In this document: positions 10,860 through 23,300 of the stretch, in pieces
How the letters are laid out: each line of letters opens with the position of its first letter
Position numbering within the stretch: position 1 is the stretch's first letter
Assembly (NCBI GenBank): GCA_029204225.1
Contig: CM055112.1
Coordinates: 29,414,703-29,478,702, forward strand
Length of the DNA stretch: 64,000 nucleotides
Source of the DNA: Diphasiastrum complanatum
Taxonomy: Eukaryota; Streptophyta; Lycopodiopsida; Lycopodiales; Lycopodiaceae
Direction of reading: 5' to 3'
The notes under the pieces: generated by a model
The model's input: only the letters and a program-made list of their open reading frames with translations
Database searches by the model: none
What the model was told of the DNA's origin: nothing
Position numbers and translations under genes: made by a program

Positions 10860-12436
10860 CTATTTTAGGCTACTGGTGCCCTAAAATTGGGTCCTAAGTT
10901 CTAGAGAGAGGAGAGAGAGTCATCTCTCTCATCTATATTAGGCTGAAATTTGTGGAGAACAGGTTGGAGAAACATATTGTATTGTTGAGAGAGATCAATA
11001 GATCATTGTCACAGTTTCTTCCTCCATTGAGAGCATTGCTTTGTGTATTGTCTTCAGGCTTTTGTGTATGATCTTAAGAGGTTTCCAAAAGTGGTAGGCT
11101 GTTGTTGTAGGGCTGGTATGCTATTGTTTTTGGCTGCCATCAGTACCTTTTATTAGCTTCTTTTGTCTCTTGATTGCTTTGTCAAGTTCATGTGTATCAA
11201 AGGTAGCATTAGGATGCTTTGCCATTTCTAGCTTTTGTAGCTTGTTGTGCAAAGATCTTAGCCAAGTATTTTGGGAGTTTGGATCCATTCAAGGTCCACT
11301 TTTCTCACATGGTATCAGAGCTAGTTGGCTATTATTTTTAGTAAGGTTTCCATTTATGGTGATATTTGGATGTTTGATCAAGTTCTAGCATGATTATGCA
11401 TTGCACTGTTGATCAAATCTTACTAACCTTTGTTTTGTGAGTTGAACTTGTGGATCAAAAGCATATTTCAGGTCTATGAAGATCAGAGGCTGTGAAGAAG
11501 CTATTTTGGATCAGATCATAACACCTAATCATTTGTTGATTGTGAGGCTTGTGCATATTCAATACTAATAATGTTCTGTTCAATGTATTGTTGACAATCT
11601 CCACTTCTGTGGATGAACACTCTCCTTAAGTGGATGAACCTTCTCCTTAAGTGGATGACAAATACTCTTTGAGTGATTTTGTATTTCTCCAAAAGGCTGA
11701 GCAAAGCTCCCACTTGGATGAAAGTACCCCTTTTGGGTGAACAGATTGTCAACAATCTTTTGCATAAATTTTGGTGTACTTTGTTGAGCATGTAAGTAAC
11801 TCTCCTTATGTAATCTCATTGGAGCATTTTCTGGAAGGTTTTAGCCATTATGCAAATGTGTTTTCAGGTTCTTAACAGGTTGAGGAACATTCTCATGTGA
11901 AGTGATCTTAGATCTACATCTAAACAACAAGATTTGACAAGCTAGTGAAGCTAGTCTTGTGATTCACTAAGTGTGCTCTTTCATTCACCTCTAAAGCTTG
12001 TATTTATCATTTTTTAAAGTTTATAAACTTTTAGAAGTGTGGTTTACATGTGGTTCTATAGGTTGAATCAATATCTTAGTGTCTTGATCATATGTTGATC
12101 AAGTTTGTTCAATTCTAGGTATTCTTGGTAGCCTAGTCTTGTGTATTTTCTAAGAATGCAAGTAACTCTTCACATCATAACTTGATTTGGTCACTTGCTG
12201 GAAAGTTTGAGAGCTTAAGCAAGAGTGTTTTCAAGTTGGTTTGAGGTTGTAATCCACTCTTAGTGTGTGCAAAGTATTGCATGTGTTTCAATCTTCCTTT
12301 CTATGCTTGGAAACCAGCCAGGTTCAAGATAGAAGTCCTAGATCTTCTGAGATCTCCTTATTTATCATCTGTTGAGAGAAAAGAGTGCTAGGTGCATTAG
12401 GACAGAGCCTAAAAGTTGAAGAATCATTATATTCAT
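10860..12436 (+). mobile_element. Copia 5' LTR end, primer-binding site and leader
   Basis: TTTCTCACA at 11301-11309 is followed by TGGTATCAGAGC at 11310-11321, the usual plant primer-binding site complementary to initiator tRNA(Met). The LTR is therefore to the left (its start was not located; the CTCTCTCATC stretch near 10930 belongs to it). 11322-12436 is an untranslated leader of about 1.1 kb with no credible frame, ending at the gag start 12437. Confidence 0.7.
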
Positions 12437-13660
12437 GGCTTCCAATTGTGGGATCATGTTAGAAACTAATGATAGGTTGAGTTCATCAAACTACTCTACT
12501 TGGAAAGTGAGGATGGAGTCCTTACTTGAGTTGAATGAACTCATGGACATAGTTGCAGGAACTAAAAGAGACCACCCATAGTTCAAGAGCAACAAAGGTT
12601 TGATAAGAAGGCTAAAATGTCTCTTCATATCATTAAAATGAATGTTACCAATGAACTTCTCAAGGAAGTTGGTAAAAGTCAAAGTGCAAGTGAGGCATAG
12701 AATGCCTTGAATAAGCTCTTTGAATCAAAGTCCACATCTAGGGTATTGACCCTAAGGAGGCAAATATTTTCTAGTAGACAAAGAGAGGGAGAAAGTGCTC
12801 ATGCATTTGTCTTGAGGGTTAAGTCCTTAAGTGATGATCTAGCATGCATTGATGAAAGCATAAAAGATGGTGAAATAGTCCAGGTTATGTTGAATGGTTT
12901 GCTAGATGAACATGCTAACCTTGTGCAAAGTTTTGCCATTCAAAGAGACTTGCCAAATGTGGTTGACTTGCAAGAAATCTTATTGGCTGAAGAACATAGG
13001 TTGCAATCAAAGCTTGAGGTGCATCCTTGCAAGGTGGAGGTGAAGAGGCTTTCTTCACAAAAGGCAAAGTCAAAGACAAAGGTAAAGGCAAAGGGAAATG
13101 GTCCAAAGGTGATAACTCGGATCATGATGATCACTCTTCCTCCTCCTCTTCTACTTCTTTTATAAAGAAAGATAAGCCAAAGTTCAAGTGCTTTTATTGT
13201 GGGATAAAAGGTCATTTTGCAAATGAATGTCATAAGAAGCAAAGTAATGAAGGTAGCAAGCAAAACACCTTTTGTACTTCTAATGAGGATCTAGATTCTT
13301 GTGATTCTCTCATGAGGTGTTCTTCAAGTCTAATGTCAAGTGGAAGTGACAAGGATTCATGGTGGATAGATAGTGGATCTAGTTCACACATGACTAGTCA
13401 CAAGGAGTTCTTTACTTCTTTGATCTCTTATGTTGGAATCAAGAAAGTGGTTCACATGCCAAATGGTGGTGAGTGTATGATCAAAGGTATTGGCTCAATT
13501 CCCATTTGTCTTTATACTAATAGGAATGCAAGGCTTGACGGTGTTCTTTACATTCCTTCACTTTCAAGGAATTTGCTAAGTGTTGGTCAAATGTTAAAGA
13601 AAGGGTACAAGACAAAGTTTGTTGGAGATGTTTGCTTCATTACTAAAGGAGATGTCTAGA
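12437..13660 (+). pseudogene. Ty1/copia gag-protease with frameshift and stops
   Basis: The gag starts at 12437 (MASNCGIMLETNDR, SSSNYSTWKVRMESLLEL), hits a stop near 12580, and another at 12698 in an EAW-type position. It continues as KLFESKSTSRVLTLRRQIF through LAEEHRLQ to about 13020. A frame change near 13025 leads into a Lys-rich linker, the zinc knuckle CFYCGIKGHFANEC, the protease site WWIDSGSSSHMTS and the LYIPSLSRNLLSVGQML block. The frame ends at 13659. Integrase, RT and RNase H do not follow. Confidence 0.85.
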
Positions 13661-14566
13661 CAAGGTAGACTTTACAAGCTTGATGCATTTGTTATGTCTA
13701 ACAAGAGGAATGAAATGGATGTTGGTGGTTTTCTCAACTTTCAAAAGTCAATTCCTAGCATCAATAAGATTGGTATATCTTATGCAAAGTCTAAAGAGCT
13801 TCCTTATGCTAGATCTAGGTTGAGATCTAATGAGCTTCTTGGAGATAGTTATTATTGTGCTAACTTGGCAACATTTGGTGAGTCCATGATCAATGTTTTG
13901 GGTCCATTGGATCATGAAGATGGACTAGTGCTACCTACTAGTCAAATGGAGTCATTTGGTGCTAAATTGGTATCATGTTTGAACTCTTCTATTCATAGAT
14001 TTTCAAGTCTTGGTGGCTCTTTAATGGAACTACATGGCAAGTGCAAAAATGGAAAATGTAAGAAGAGAGATAACTTCATCAATAAAGGTGATGAAAACTT
14101 GTCTTTGGAAATGGTTGTTGCTATTGACTTATTTACTCATTTGGAAAAAAGATGGTGCTTTGAGCATGTTTGAAGAAAAAGGCTCTTTTGCATCTTTATG
14201 TGATGAGTCCAAGAAAGTCATTTGTGCAACAAGTGGTGTCACATGTATTCATAAAGAAATGATTATGGTGGAGTGTTCATGCATGATCAGGATGGCAAAA
14301 GGTTGGATGAAGAAGACTACATGGAGCAACTCAAGGCAAGGAAGATCTGATTGATGAGCTCATTGAGGTTTGGTTTGAACTCAAATGGGCTGGTTTGATT
14401 AGTGAAAGGTTGAGATCAAGCAATGATGAGATCTTGTGGGATGTTAATCATGTGTTTGAGAGGGAGCATCTTTAGAGGTTCAGATCTGAAGATGTTTATA
14501 AATGCAAAGTCCTTGATGTTTTATTGGAAGATCAAGATGTTGATCTTGAATTTCTTCATCCATCTT
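13661..14566 (+). pseudogene. Non-canonical sequence downstream of copia protease
   Basis: The frame 13619-14173 carries GRLYKLDAFV, the normal entry to the GAG-pre-integrase domain, but then departs from copia. There is no HxxC zinc motif and no integrase DDE. The rest is Ser-, Cys- and Lys-rich (for example HGKCKNGKCKKRDNF) with more frames to 14566. It could be heavily decayed pol, unrelated filler, or a non-autonomous element's cargo. I do not recognise it. Confidence 0.4.
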
Positions 14567-14569
14567 AGT

Positions 14570-14766
14570 TTTTGTGTGAGTGTGTGTATGTGCATGTGCT
14601 ATGTGTGTGTATGTGTGTGTTTATGGAGGGGGAGTGTGTGTGTGTGTGTGTGTGTGTGTTTACGGAGTGTGTGTGTGGGTTTAGGAAGTGTGTGTGTGTG
14701 TGGGGGGGGAAGGGGGGGGGGGTTGTGGATTAGGATTAGGTTGTAGCTTTAGGCTTTAGGCTTAGG

Positions 14767-14801
<35 letters not shown>

Positions 14802-15032
14802 ATCGAAAGTGTGTGTGTTTTTACGTGTGTGTGTTTATGGAGTATTGTGTGTGTGTGTGTGTGTGTATGGGTATATGTGTGTGGATCTTCGTGTGTTTGT
14901 GGGTGTGCACACTATGTGTTGTGTGTTGTGCGTGTGTTTGTGTGTATGTGTATTTGTGTGCGTGTGCGTGTGCGTGTACTTAGGATAAGGGTTAGAGTGG
15001 GTCTTTGTGGATGTGTGTGTGCGTGTGTGTTT
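14570..15032. repeat. (GT)n-rich low-complexity tract with G runs
   Basis: Interrupted GTGTGT arrays run for about 460 bp. A block near 14702-14722 has 8 G, AA, then more than 10 G. GGATTAGGATTAGG and CTTTAGGCTTTAGGC steps at 14727-14765 look like degenerate telomere repeats. Frames translated from it (Cys/Val-rich) are artefacts. Confidence 0.9.
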
Positions 15033-15120
15033 GGGCTGAGCTCAGAGCCGGAGCTCAAAGCAGACAATTTGGGTGACGGCCGATGATTTGGATGGCGGCT
15101 GATGGTTTAGGAGGAAGTTC

Positions 15121-16820
15121 TGAACACCTCTCATTGGAAGTTCTAGCCATTTTTTACTGAATCCAACCAATTTTTGGCTCGACGGGCATAGAATCTCAAG
15201 ACTACATTTAGGGTTTCTGGTTTGGACACACGTTTCGCTACGAGTACTGAACCGTTTGGAGCCCGGTTTAGTCATCTGGGTTCGTCTCGACATGTAGCAT
15301 AGGACTGAACAAATATTCTAAAAAATGGACTCCGTTTAGTGACACTGGACAGATTCTCGAAAATGTTGGAAAGTAGTCCATTTAGTGGTATTCCCCCTGA
15401 TAGAACGTGGGGCATTTCCAGACAAACGATGTCGAAATTGAACTGCATATGGTCCAGTGGTTTCATGTTGAGTCTACAAACCTAAACACCTCCCGTCCGA
15501 AGTTTTGACCGTTTTCGACTGAATCCGACCAATTCCTGGCTCGACGGGCCTAGAATCCTAGGATTTTGTTTAGGATTTCTAGTTTTGACTCACATTGCGC
15601 TATGAGTATTGAACTGTTTGGAGCCCAATTTAGTCCTGTGGGTTTGTCTCGGCGTAGAACACAAGACAGAATAGACGGTCTGAAAAATGGACTTCGTTCA
15701 ATGACAATGGACCAGTTCTTGGGGATGCTGGAAAGTAGTCCATTTAGTGGCATTCCCCTCGACGGAAAGGGCGTTTCCGGACAAGCGGCATCAAAATTGA
15801 ACTGCAAATGGTCTTGTGGATTTGTGTCAAGCCCACAAACCTGTAGACACCTCCCGTCCAAAGTTTTGACCGTTTTTTATTGAATTCGACCAATTTCTGG
15901 CTTGATCGGCCTAGATTCCCAAGACTACGTTTAGGGTTTCTGGTTCGGACACACATTTTGCTGTGAGTATTAAGCCGTTTGAAGTCTGGTTTAGTACCAG
16001 TGTGCAGGACAAGACAAAACAAACCATCTAAAAAATAGATTCTATTTGATAGCACTGGACTGGTTTTTGGGGATGTTGAAAAGTAGTCCATTTAGTGGCA
16101 TTCCCCCAACAGAAAGGACGTTTCTAGGTAAACAGCGTCGGAATTCAGTTGCAAATGGTCCTATGGGTTTGTGTTGAGTCCATGAACCTGTGGACACCTC
16201 TCGTCCGAGGTTTTGACTGTTTTTGGCTGAATTCGACCAATTTTGGGCTCTACGGGCCTAGAATCCCAAAACTACGTTTAGGATTTCTGGTTTGGAGATG
16301 CACGTTTTGTTGTGAGTACAGAACCGTTTGGAGTCTAGTTTAGTGCTGTAGGTTTGTATCAACGTGCAGCATAGGACGAAATAGACGGTCTAAAAAATGG
16401 ACTTCGTTCGGCGACACTGGATCGATTCTTGGGGATGCTAAAAAGTAGTCCAACTTAGTGGCATTCCCCCCAACAAAAAGGGCATTTCTGGACAAATGGC
16501 ATTGGAATTGAGCTGCAAATGGTCTTGTGGGTTCATGTTGAGCCCACAAACCTGTGGACATCTCCCGTCCGAGGTTCTAGCTATTTTAGACTGAATCCGA
16601 CCAATTCCTGGCTCAACGAGTCTAGAATCCCAGAACTACATTTTGGTTTGGACACATGTTTCGTTGTGAGTATTGAACCGTTTGGAGTCCAGTTTAGTGC
16701 TGTAGGTTTGTATCGACGTGCAGCACAGGTCGGAACAAACGGTTTAAAAAATGGACTTCGTTCGACGATACTGAATCGATTCTCGAGAATGCTGAAAAGT
16801 AGTCCATTTAGCGGCATTCA
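15121..16820. repeat. Tandem satellite, about 355-bp monomer, nearly five copies
   Basis: The landmark AAGTAGTCCA occurs at 15371, 15732, 16081, 16443 and 16797, spacings of 361, 349, 362 and 354 bp. Monomers share the AAATGGACTTCGTT-type block, TTTAGTGGCATTCCCC, a CACCTCCCGTCCGA-type block and GAACCGTTTGGAG. Divergence between copies is moderate. Antisense frames through the array (such as 15550-15861 and 15744-16091) are repeat-derived and not genes. The array stops abruptly at an LTR start at 16821. Confidence 0.9.
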
Positions 16821-17192
16821 TGTTACGAGCACATAACTAGTGCCGAACCCTAGAAAACACAGGAGGTCAGATACCACAGTCAAGGTCGTGTCTAGTGTAC
16901 ATGACCAACAGAACAAGACAATGTGAGTAGTGTGCCCCGACACGATCCATAGCCATGGTGGGCCTAACACAGCCTAGGGACCATGTCAGCGGGATAGGGC
17001 CCTACGTTGGGTCCCAGAGTGCAGTCGGCCACGTCAGTGCCACATGGCAACACTTGGCAGTATTCATGCTACCAGCCCTCACACTGGGCTAGGAGGGGCT
17101 TGCTCCATATCAAGGAGTAGGCAAGGTTGGGTGAATCAATTAGTATTTTGCCCTACTGTGATATTAGGATCTATTACACTAGTATCAGAGCC
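16821..17192 (+). mobile_element. LTR (TGTTAC...TTACA, 358 bp) with primer-binding site
   Basis: TGTTACGAGC begins at 16821 where the last satellite monomer breaks off in the middle of its GGCATTC block. The interval ends CTATTACA at 17178, followed by TAGTATCAGAGCC (17180-17192), one mismatch from the usual tRNA(Met) site. This fits a short 5' LTR that inserted into the satellite. No coding region follows. Confidence 0.6.
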
Positions 17193-18156
17193 ATCTCCTT
17201 CTTTGGGAGCTTAGTAGCAACAGTGGAGAATGTCACTAAAGTGTATAGAATCTCTTCAACTTTTCAAAAATTAAGAGAGCAAATTCAGCGTTGTAGGAAC
17301 AGCTTCCTACTGAGCAAAACTTTCTGGACTCACTTGCTTTCTAGACAGAACTGGGATTAGCTTCCTAGTATAGCCTAGTCATTGTAGAAACAAGTTTCAA
17401 TTCTGATTTTTCATATGTAAATTCATCCAATCTGAGCAGTTTTTGGATGAAGTTTGCACACAGTACCAGCACTGGAAAATCAATTTTAAATTTTGACTTT
17501 GGAATGCAATTTCGAGCAGATTAGAGCGGATTTTAACCTGAAATTAAGTAGCAGGGCCAGGACAAGGAGGAGAAAATGACTTAACCTCTTTCTTCCTTCT
17601 TGGTGTACTTTCAAGACCTATATATGACCTAGGACTTGATCTTAGCCTAGATTAATTAGATTCCATGAAGCAAATTCAAATCTAATCAATGGCAAATGAT
17701 CTTGGTAGATTGTGCTAGGATTTCAACCAAAAATAACACCAAAACCTCTTAAATTACATTTTTGGTAACCAAATGAAAATGGTGTAATAAAAGCAGGTTC
17801 AAAAGTTCCCACACGTGGGAACAGTACGGATTTTGATTTCCCGTTTTTTCGTTTCATACCATGCAACGTAAACATACCCATGTAAATATATTTATATATA
17901 TGCCCATGCAACGCAAATGTACCCATGCAATGCAAGTATATCATGCAATGCACTTATAATATTCCCACTTTAAAAGCCCATAGGGATGAATACTTAAATG
18001 TAAAATTTCTTTTCATATGTATCTTGTTAAAACTTTCAGTCGAACCCTCATCTCAACACAAATTTCAGGCTATTTTTTCTTTGTATACAGAGTTACGCCA
18101 CTAGTGGGTTATACACAACATTTACAACCTGACAACGCCAAGAGCTCTTGTACTTG
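17193..18156. other. Leader-like DNA between two facing primer sites
   Basis: It lies between the plus-strand primer site at 17180-17192 and a minus-strand one at 18157-18168. It is AT-rich, with short ATGCAATGCA-type repeats near 17900-17950, and has no credible coding frame. It appears to be the joined leaders of two elements whose bodies were deleted. Confidence 0.45.
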
Positions 18157-19239
18157 GCTCTGATACCATGTGAAAGTACAATACTTTGAGGACCAGAAAT
18201 GGATCTTAAATGATCCACAAGAGTTATCATATGTTTGCTTACCAATCTACCAGAAAACTAGTTACCAAAAACTTGATCTAGATTGGCAGTTTCACATTGA
18301 ACAACAAGCAGTGATAATGGAAATACAGATCATAGACATAAATCCGAGTTGGAACATGTGTACTATAGGCTGTAGTATGGCCTGCAAGCTGTGTTTGAAG
18401 TCTTCAAAGTGTTGGCTTCATTTGGATCATCAAAAATCAATGTACATGATAGTAGAAACTCGAGTTGCCAATGTGCTCCAAAAATAATCTATCTTCTCAC
18501 TATGGAGAGATTGGAATACATAGCAAAACTCACTTCCTTTTCTAAGTTAGGTGAATTTCCAGCATGTAATAAGGAAGTAGACACAAATTTCTTGCCCTAA
18601 AATGAAACCCTAGCCTAGATCCTAGAGTCATGCTTGGTAGGTGCATGGTTGGTAAAAATCTCATCACAAATCAAGGTCTAGATCCTATAAAGTAGGAATC
18701 TCTACCAAATTGACACAGCCACTCCTCTAGACTCGAACTAACCTACATTAGGTGTAGATTGCCACATGACACTTTGGCCATACAAGTGTAGAAACCAAAT
18801 TATAGAAAAAATGTACAATATTCTACATGGCTAGATTTGCCAATGTTGGCAATTTTTCACAAATTTGAGGGCACCATAAATTCTATGTGGATTTGGAGGT
18901 GTTTCTAGCTCAAATCTTGCATTATCAAGTATAGAAAGTGGATATTTGTGATCCAAACATCGTTTTAGGTCAAATCACTTGGAGTAGGCCAATTTTTTAA
19001 ACCAATCACTGGAACATGGAGACAAAAATTTCTCATGATTGTGGATGCTATATTCTTCTAGATGATATATCAAGATTCTAGCTTTTGCACGTAGTTTTTG
19101 CTTAATTCAATATTTTGCATTTTTGGAAGAACCCTAAATTTGATAGGGTCTCTTGATTATAAGTTGCTGGACTTTTCTAAGAGTGTGTTCCAATCTTAGG
19201 TGTTGGCAAATTTCATCATAAACACGCTAACACACAAAG
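18157..19239 (-). mobile_element. Minus-strand primer site, LTR start, and a retroelement leader fragment
   Basis: GCTCTGATACCA at 18157-18168 is the reverse complement of the tRNA(Met) primer site, so an LTR in minus orientation begins at 18169 (TGTGAAAGTACAATAC). Its far end was not found. The stretch at about 19080-19220, including GTTGCTGGACTT and CCAATCTTAGG, matches the leader of the element at 62.2-62.4 kb by eye and so is retroelement-derived too, on the plus strand. Confidence 0.45.
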
Positions 19240-19651
19240 TTGCTTGGAAGAATCAAGAGCCATCAAATTATTGATGAGGTTCCAAGGATTTACAATGGGG
19301 ACATGGTTTTCGAGCTTCCACCCACTTTTAGTCATATTGGTGGCATGGAGGGCATAGACCAAAAATATGATGGCCATATCTGGTCCAAACTTGTGACAAG
19401 CAATGTATCTTTCGAAGGAGTGGTACGAATCAGCTATTGTGTGGGCATGCTAGAATGCCAGAGAGTGACATGTCCTAATTTTACAAATAGTGATAAAAGA
19501 AACAAGACATTCTTCAAAGGAACAATGAAAAAAAATCTCAAATTGGATTACTAATTGATGATGTCGGATCTCTTGTATGTGCCTTTTGCAAGAAAGTAGT
19601 AGTGTGTGTTGGATCGTGCCGTGCATCGTGTACTATGTCATGCCTAGAGAT

Positions 19652-20332
19652 TGTAAAAATTACAGCAAATAAGGATCCTAAAACACTTGAAATGATGAGG
19701 GAAACAATAGATTATGATTTCATAAGATTAGCGCAAGTTGAACCATCAAAATCCATCAAAAATCTATGCTTGAACCTCACTAAATGGCCCAAATCCTTGA
19801 AGAAGGCTTCACACGTGTGAAAGTACGGCCTCCCACAGTCTGAGTACTGTACACCAGACCTACATTCAATCCTATAATCATTAGTAATCACAAGTACTCA
19901 AACAATTATGAACATAGAGAGCAATTGCACCATTATGAGAGAAAAATCATGAAATTGCTTGATTGATTTTGGTGAGATATCATCACCTATATATACATGA
20001 TCCATCACGGTTTTGGGCAGGTATGAGTAGCCCTAAACCTATCCCTAATGCTAATTTTGGTGGATCTTTCATCCCTACCAAGTTAGGGTTGGAATCTTGG
20101 AGATCCCTCAACAATGCAAAATCACCAAAAATAGCTCCTATTTTTTCTCCCTTGTATCTAAGCATAATTTGGACTCATTCCAAAGGTTCTAACACTTAGG
20201 TATACTTGAGAACATCCTTATGAATGGAATCCTATGCTATTTGGCACGTGTGACAAGCCACATCATGACCATCTAACTATTTACAAGTCATATGACCAAA
20301 ACTAGTCAAGCTAGAATTGTGAATTTTTAACA
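19652..20332 (-). repeat. 3' LTR of the young copia element
   Basis: The copy is 681 bp and bounded TG...CA. A TATA-like CTATATATAC-type site lies near 19988. It differs from the partner LTR at the ATTGCAcCATTATG position and around CAAAAtcACCAAAAA (lower case marks differing positions). Confidence 0.95.
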
Positions 20333-20346
20333 CTCCTCCTCACTAT
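20333..20346 (-). promoter_or_regulatory. Polypurine tract of the young copia element
   Basis: The plus strand reads CTCCTCCTCACT directly after the LTR end at 20332, so the minus strand reads AGTGAGGAGGAG then TGTTAAAAATTC. This is the second-strand primer for reverse transcription. Confidence 0.85.
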
Positions 20347-23300
20347 CTAGCTTGGTTCAATTATTGCTTTACTAATCACTCCAAGTGATGATCTGAACTT
20401 CATAAAAGGTGTCTTTTGAAGTGGTTTAGTAAGTAGATCAGCTACACATTCATTGCTTGGAACATGCTCCAAAGCAATCTCCTTGGCTTGCACCATTTCT
20501 CTCACAAAGTGATGGCATATCTCAATGTGCTTAGATCTTGCATGGAAGATTGGGTTAGATGCAAGGTGTTGGGCTGATATATTGTCATTGTAGATGATTG
20601 GTGCCTCCTCTGAATCCATGATCTTTAGTTCCACCAATAATCTCTTGATCCAAAGTACCTCCTTTGTAGTGGTTGTCAAAGCTTTGTACTCGGCCTCGGT
20701 TGAAGATAGAGATATAGTTTCTTGCTTTTTTGAAAGCCATGAAACCACACCTTCTCCTATGAAAGTTGAATAGGCACTTGTTGATTTCCTATCCCTCTTG
20801 TCCCCTGCAAAATCTGAATCACTAAATGCATGAAGGTTAATCACATCTCCTCTATATAGAATCCCAAAATCCAATGTACCCGAGATGTATCTTAGAATCC
20901 TCTTAGCCTTTTTCCAATGGATATTCAATGGCTTTTGCATGGATTGGCTCAACCTACATACACTAAAGCTAAGATCTGGTCTAGTTATAGTGATCCACAT
21001 TAAGGAACCTATAAGTTGCCTAAACAAAGTGATGTCCATGAAGGATCTTTCATCATCTTCATTTGGCACTTTTACATCTTGCTCCATTGGTGTGTCAACA
21101 CTTTTGCATACTTCCATCTTAAACTTCTTCAAAAGACTTTGAGCATAGTTTACTTGACTTATAAAGATAAAATCAGACCCTCTAAGTACTTCTATGCCTA
21201 AGATGAAGTGAAGACACCCTAGATCTACCATCTTGAACTCTAAGGATAGATCTATCTTGATTTTTTCAATACCATCAACACTATTTCCACTAATGATGAT
21301 GTCATCTACATAAATGAGTAAAAGTACAATACCAACATCATCAAACTTAATGTAAAGAGTGGGATCATATTCACTTTGAACAAAAGAAAGTGAAATAAGA
21401 TAGCAATGTAGTCTTGAATTCCAAGATCTCGAGGCTTGCTTCAAGCCATAGATGCTTCTTTGGAGATGGCATACTTTGTTCTCCATTCCATGCTTGATGA
21501 ACCCTTGTGGCTGCTCCATATAGATATCCTCTTCCAAAAAACCATTCAAGAAAGCATTAGAGACATCCATTTGACATAGAATCCATCCAAAATGTGATGC
21601 AAGTGCAATGATTAGTCTTATTGTGACCATCTTGGCCACGGGTGCAAAAGTTTCCTCATAGTCTATCCCTCTCTCTTGAGCATAACCTTTTGCAACTAAT
21701 CTTGCTTTATGTTTGTTAACACTCCCATTTGCATTCAACTTAAGCTTGAAGACCCACTTGCATCCTATTACATTCCTTTGAGGTCTCTCAACAAGCAACC
21801 AAGTTTCATTCTCAATCAAGGCATCATACTCATCCAACATAGCTTTATACCATTCTTTGGAGTTCAATGCATCTTCAACATTAGACGGTTCTTCAAAACT
21901 AGATAAAGCATAAGAAGTGGATGAGATACCCTCAACTTGCTGTCCTTTGCCTTGATATGTGAGCCTTGATGGCTCCACTTTTGCCCTTGAAGATCTCCTT
22001 GGTGTGATAGGTGGGTTTGGTGCTTGCTCCCCCATGAGCTCCTCCTCAAAACCAAGATCTTGCTCCTCGGCCATCTTCTTCTTGATTGTTGGAGCACTTG
22101 AGCCTTCTTCAAGCATATGCATATGATGTTCATCAAAGATGACATCCCTTGAAACAACAAATTTGTTCAAGGATGGGAGATAGACTTTGTAGCCCTTGCT
22201 TGAGCTTGCATATCCAAGCATGATCCCTCTTGTGGAAGATGGATCCTCCTTGGTTCTTGTTTCCAATGGCACATGCACATAACATATACACCCAAAAACT
22301 TTCAAGTGATTAAGATTGGGTTTCTTTCCATACAACATCTCATAAGGAGTTTTGCCTTCAATTGCTTTGCAAGACACCCTATTCATCAAGTAGTTTGCAC
22401 ATACAAGAGACTCACCCCAAAAGGATTTGGGCAAACAAGCATCTAATCTTAAAGCCTTAGAACATTCACATAATGTTCTATTCCTTCTTTCAGCAACTCC
22501 ATTTTGTTGAGGAGTGTAAGGACAAGAAGTCTCTTTCTTGATCCCTTCCTCCTCACAAAAGGCCTTGAACTCATTGGAGATGAATTCTCCACCATTGTCA
22601 TTTCTAAGAATCTTGATGCTATGATTATGATGCTTTTCCACAAACAACTTGAACTTTACAAAAGTATCAAATACTTGAGACTTGAAGGAAAGTAAGAACA
22701 CCCAACAATATCTTGAGTAGTCATCAATGAAGGTTAAAAACATGGATGAACCTCCATTAGATTTGGTGCTAGCAATGTGCACATCCGAGTGTATGAGTTC
22801 AAGAGGATGAGATGACTTTGTGATGGAGCTAGGAAACACCTTCTTATGTGCCTTGGATAAGGCACAAGCTTCACAAACCTTCTCTTCCTTCCCAATAGAC
22901 CTTGGTAGGCCTAAAGCATACTCCTCCTTGATCATAGCCTCCATGGAACCCGAGTTGACATGTCCAAGTCTTTTGTGCCATAAAGTAAAGGTAGATATCT
23001 TGCTCTTCTCGGCCAACATGACAACATTAGTATTTACAAATGCATCCAGCTTATATAGTTTGCCAAGTCTAGTGCCCTTAGCCACTATCTTACCCTTCTT
23101 CTTGATGAAACATTCATTTGAAGCAAAGTCAACATTGAAACCATTGTCTACCATTTGGCCAACACTTAGTAGATTCTTTGTTATTGTAGGAATGTACAAA
23201 ACACCTTCTATGTTGATCTTTTTGGAAGATCCTAAGCAAAGGGGAATGCTACCAACTCCTTCAATCTTACAAGCTTCATCATTTGCTGTATAGATAGACT

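Noticed and set aside
14724-14768. Interstitial telomere
   Set aside because: Only a few irregular TTTAGG-like steps. Too short and degenerate.
14423-15086. Cys/Val-rich frames in the GT tract
   Set aside because: Pure translation of GT repeats.
15042-16836. Several ~100-residue frames on both strands in the satellite
   Set aside because: They recur with the monomer period and have no protein-like conservation.
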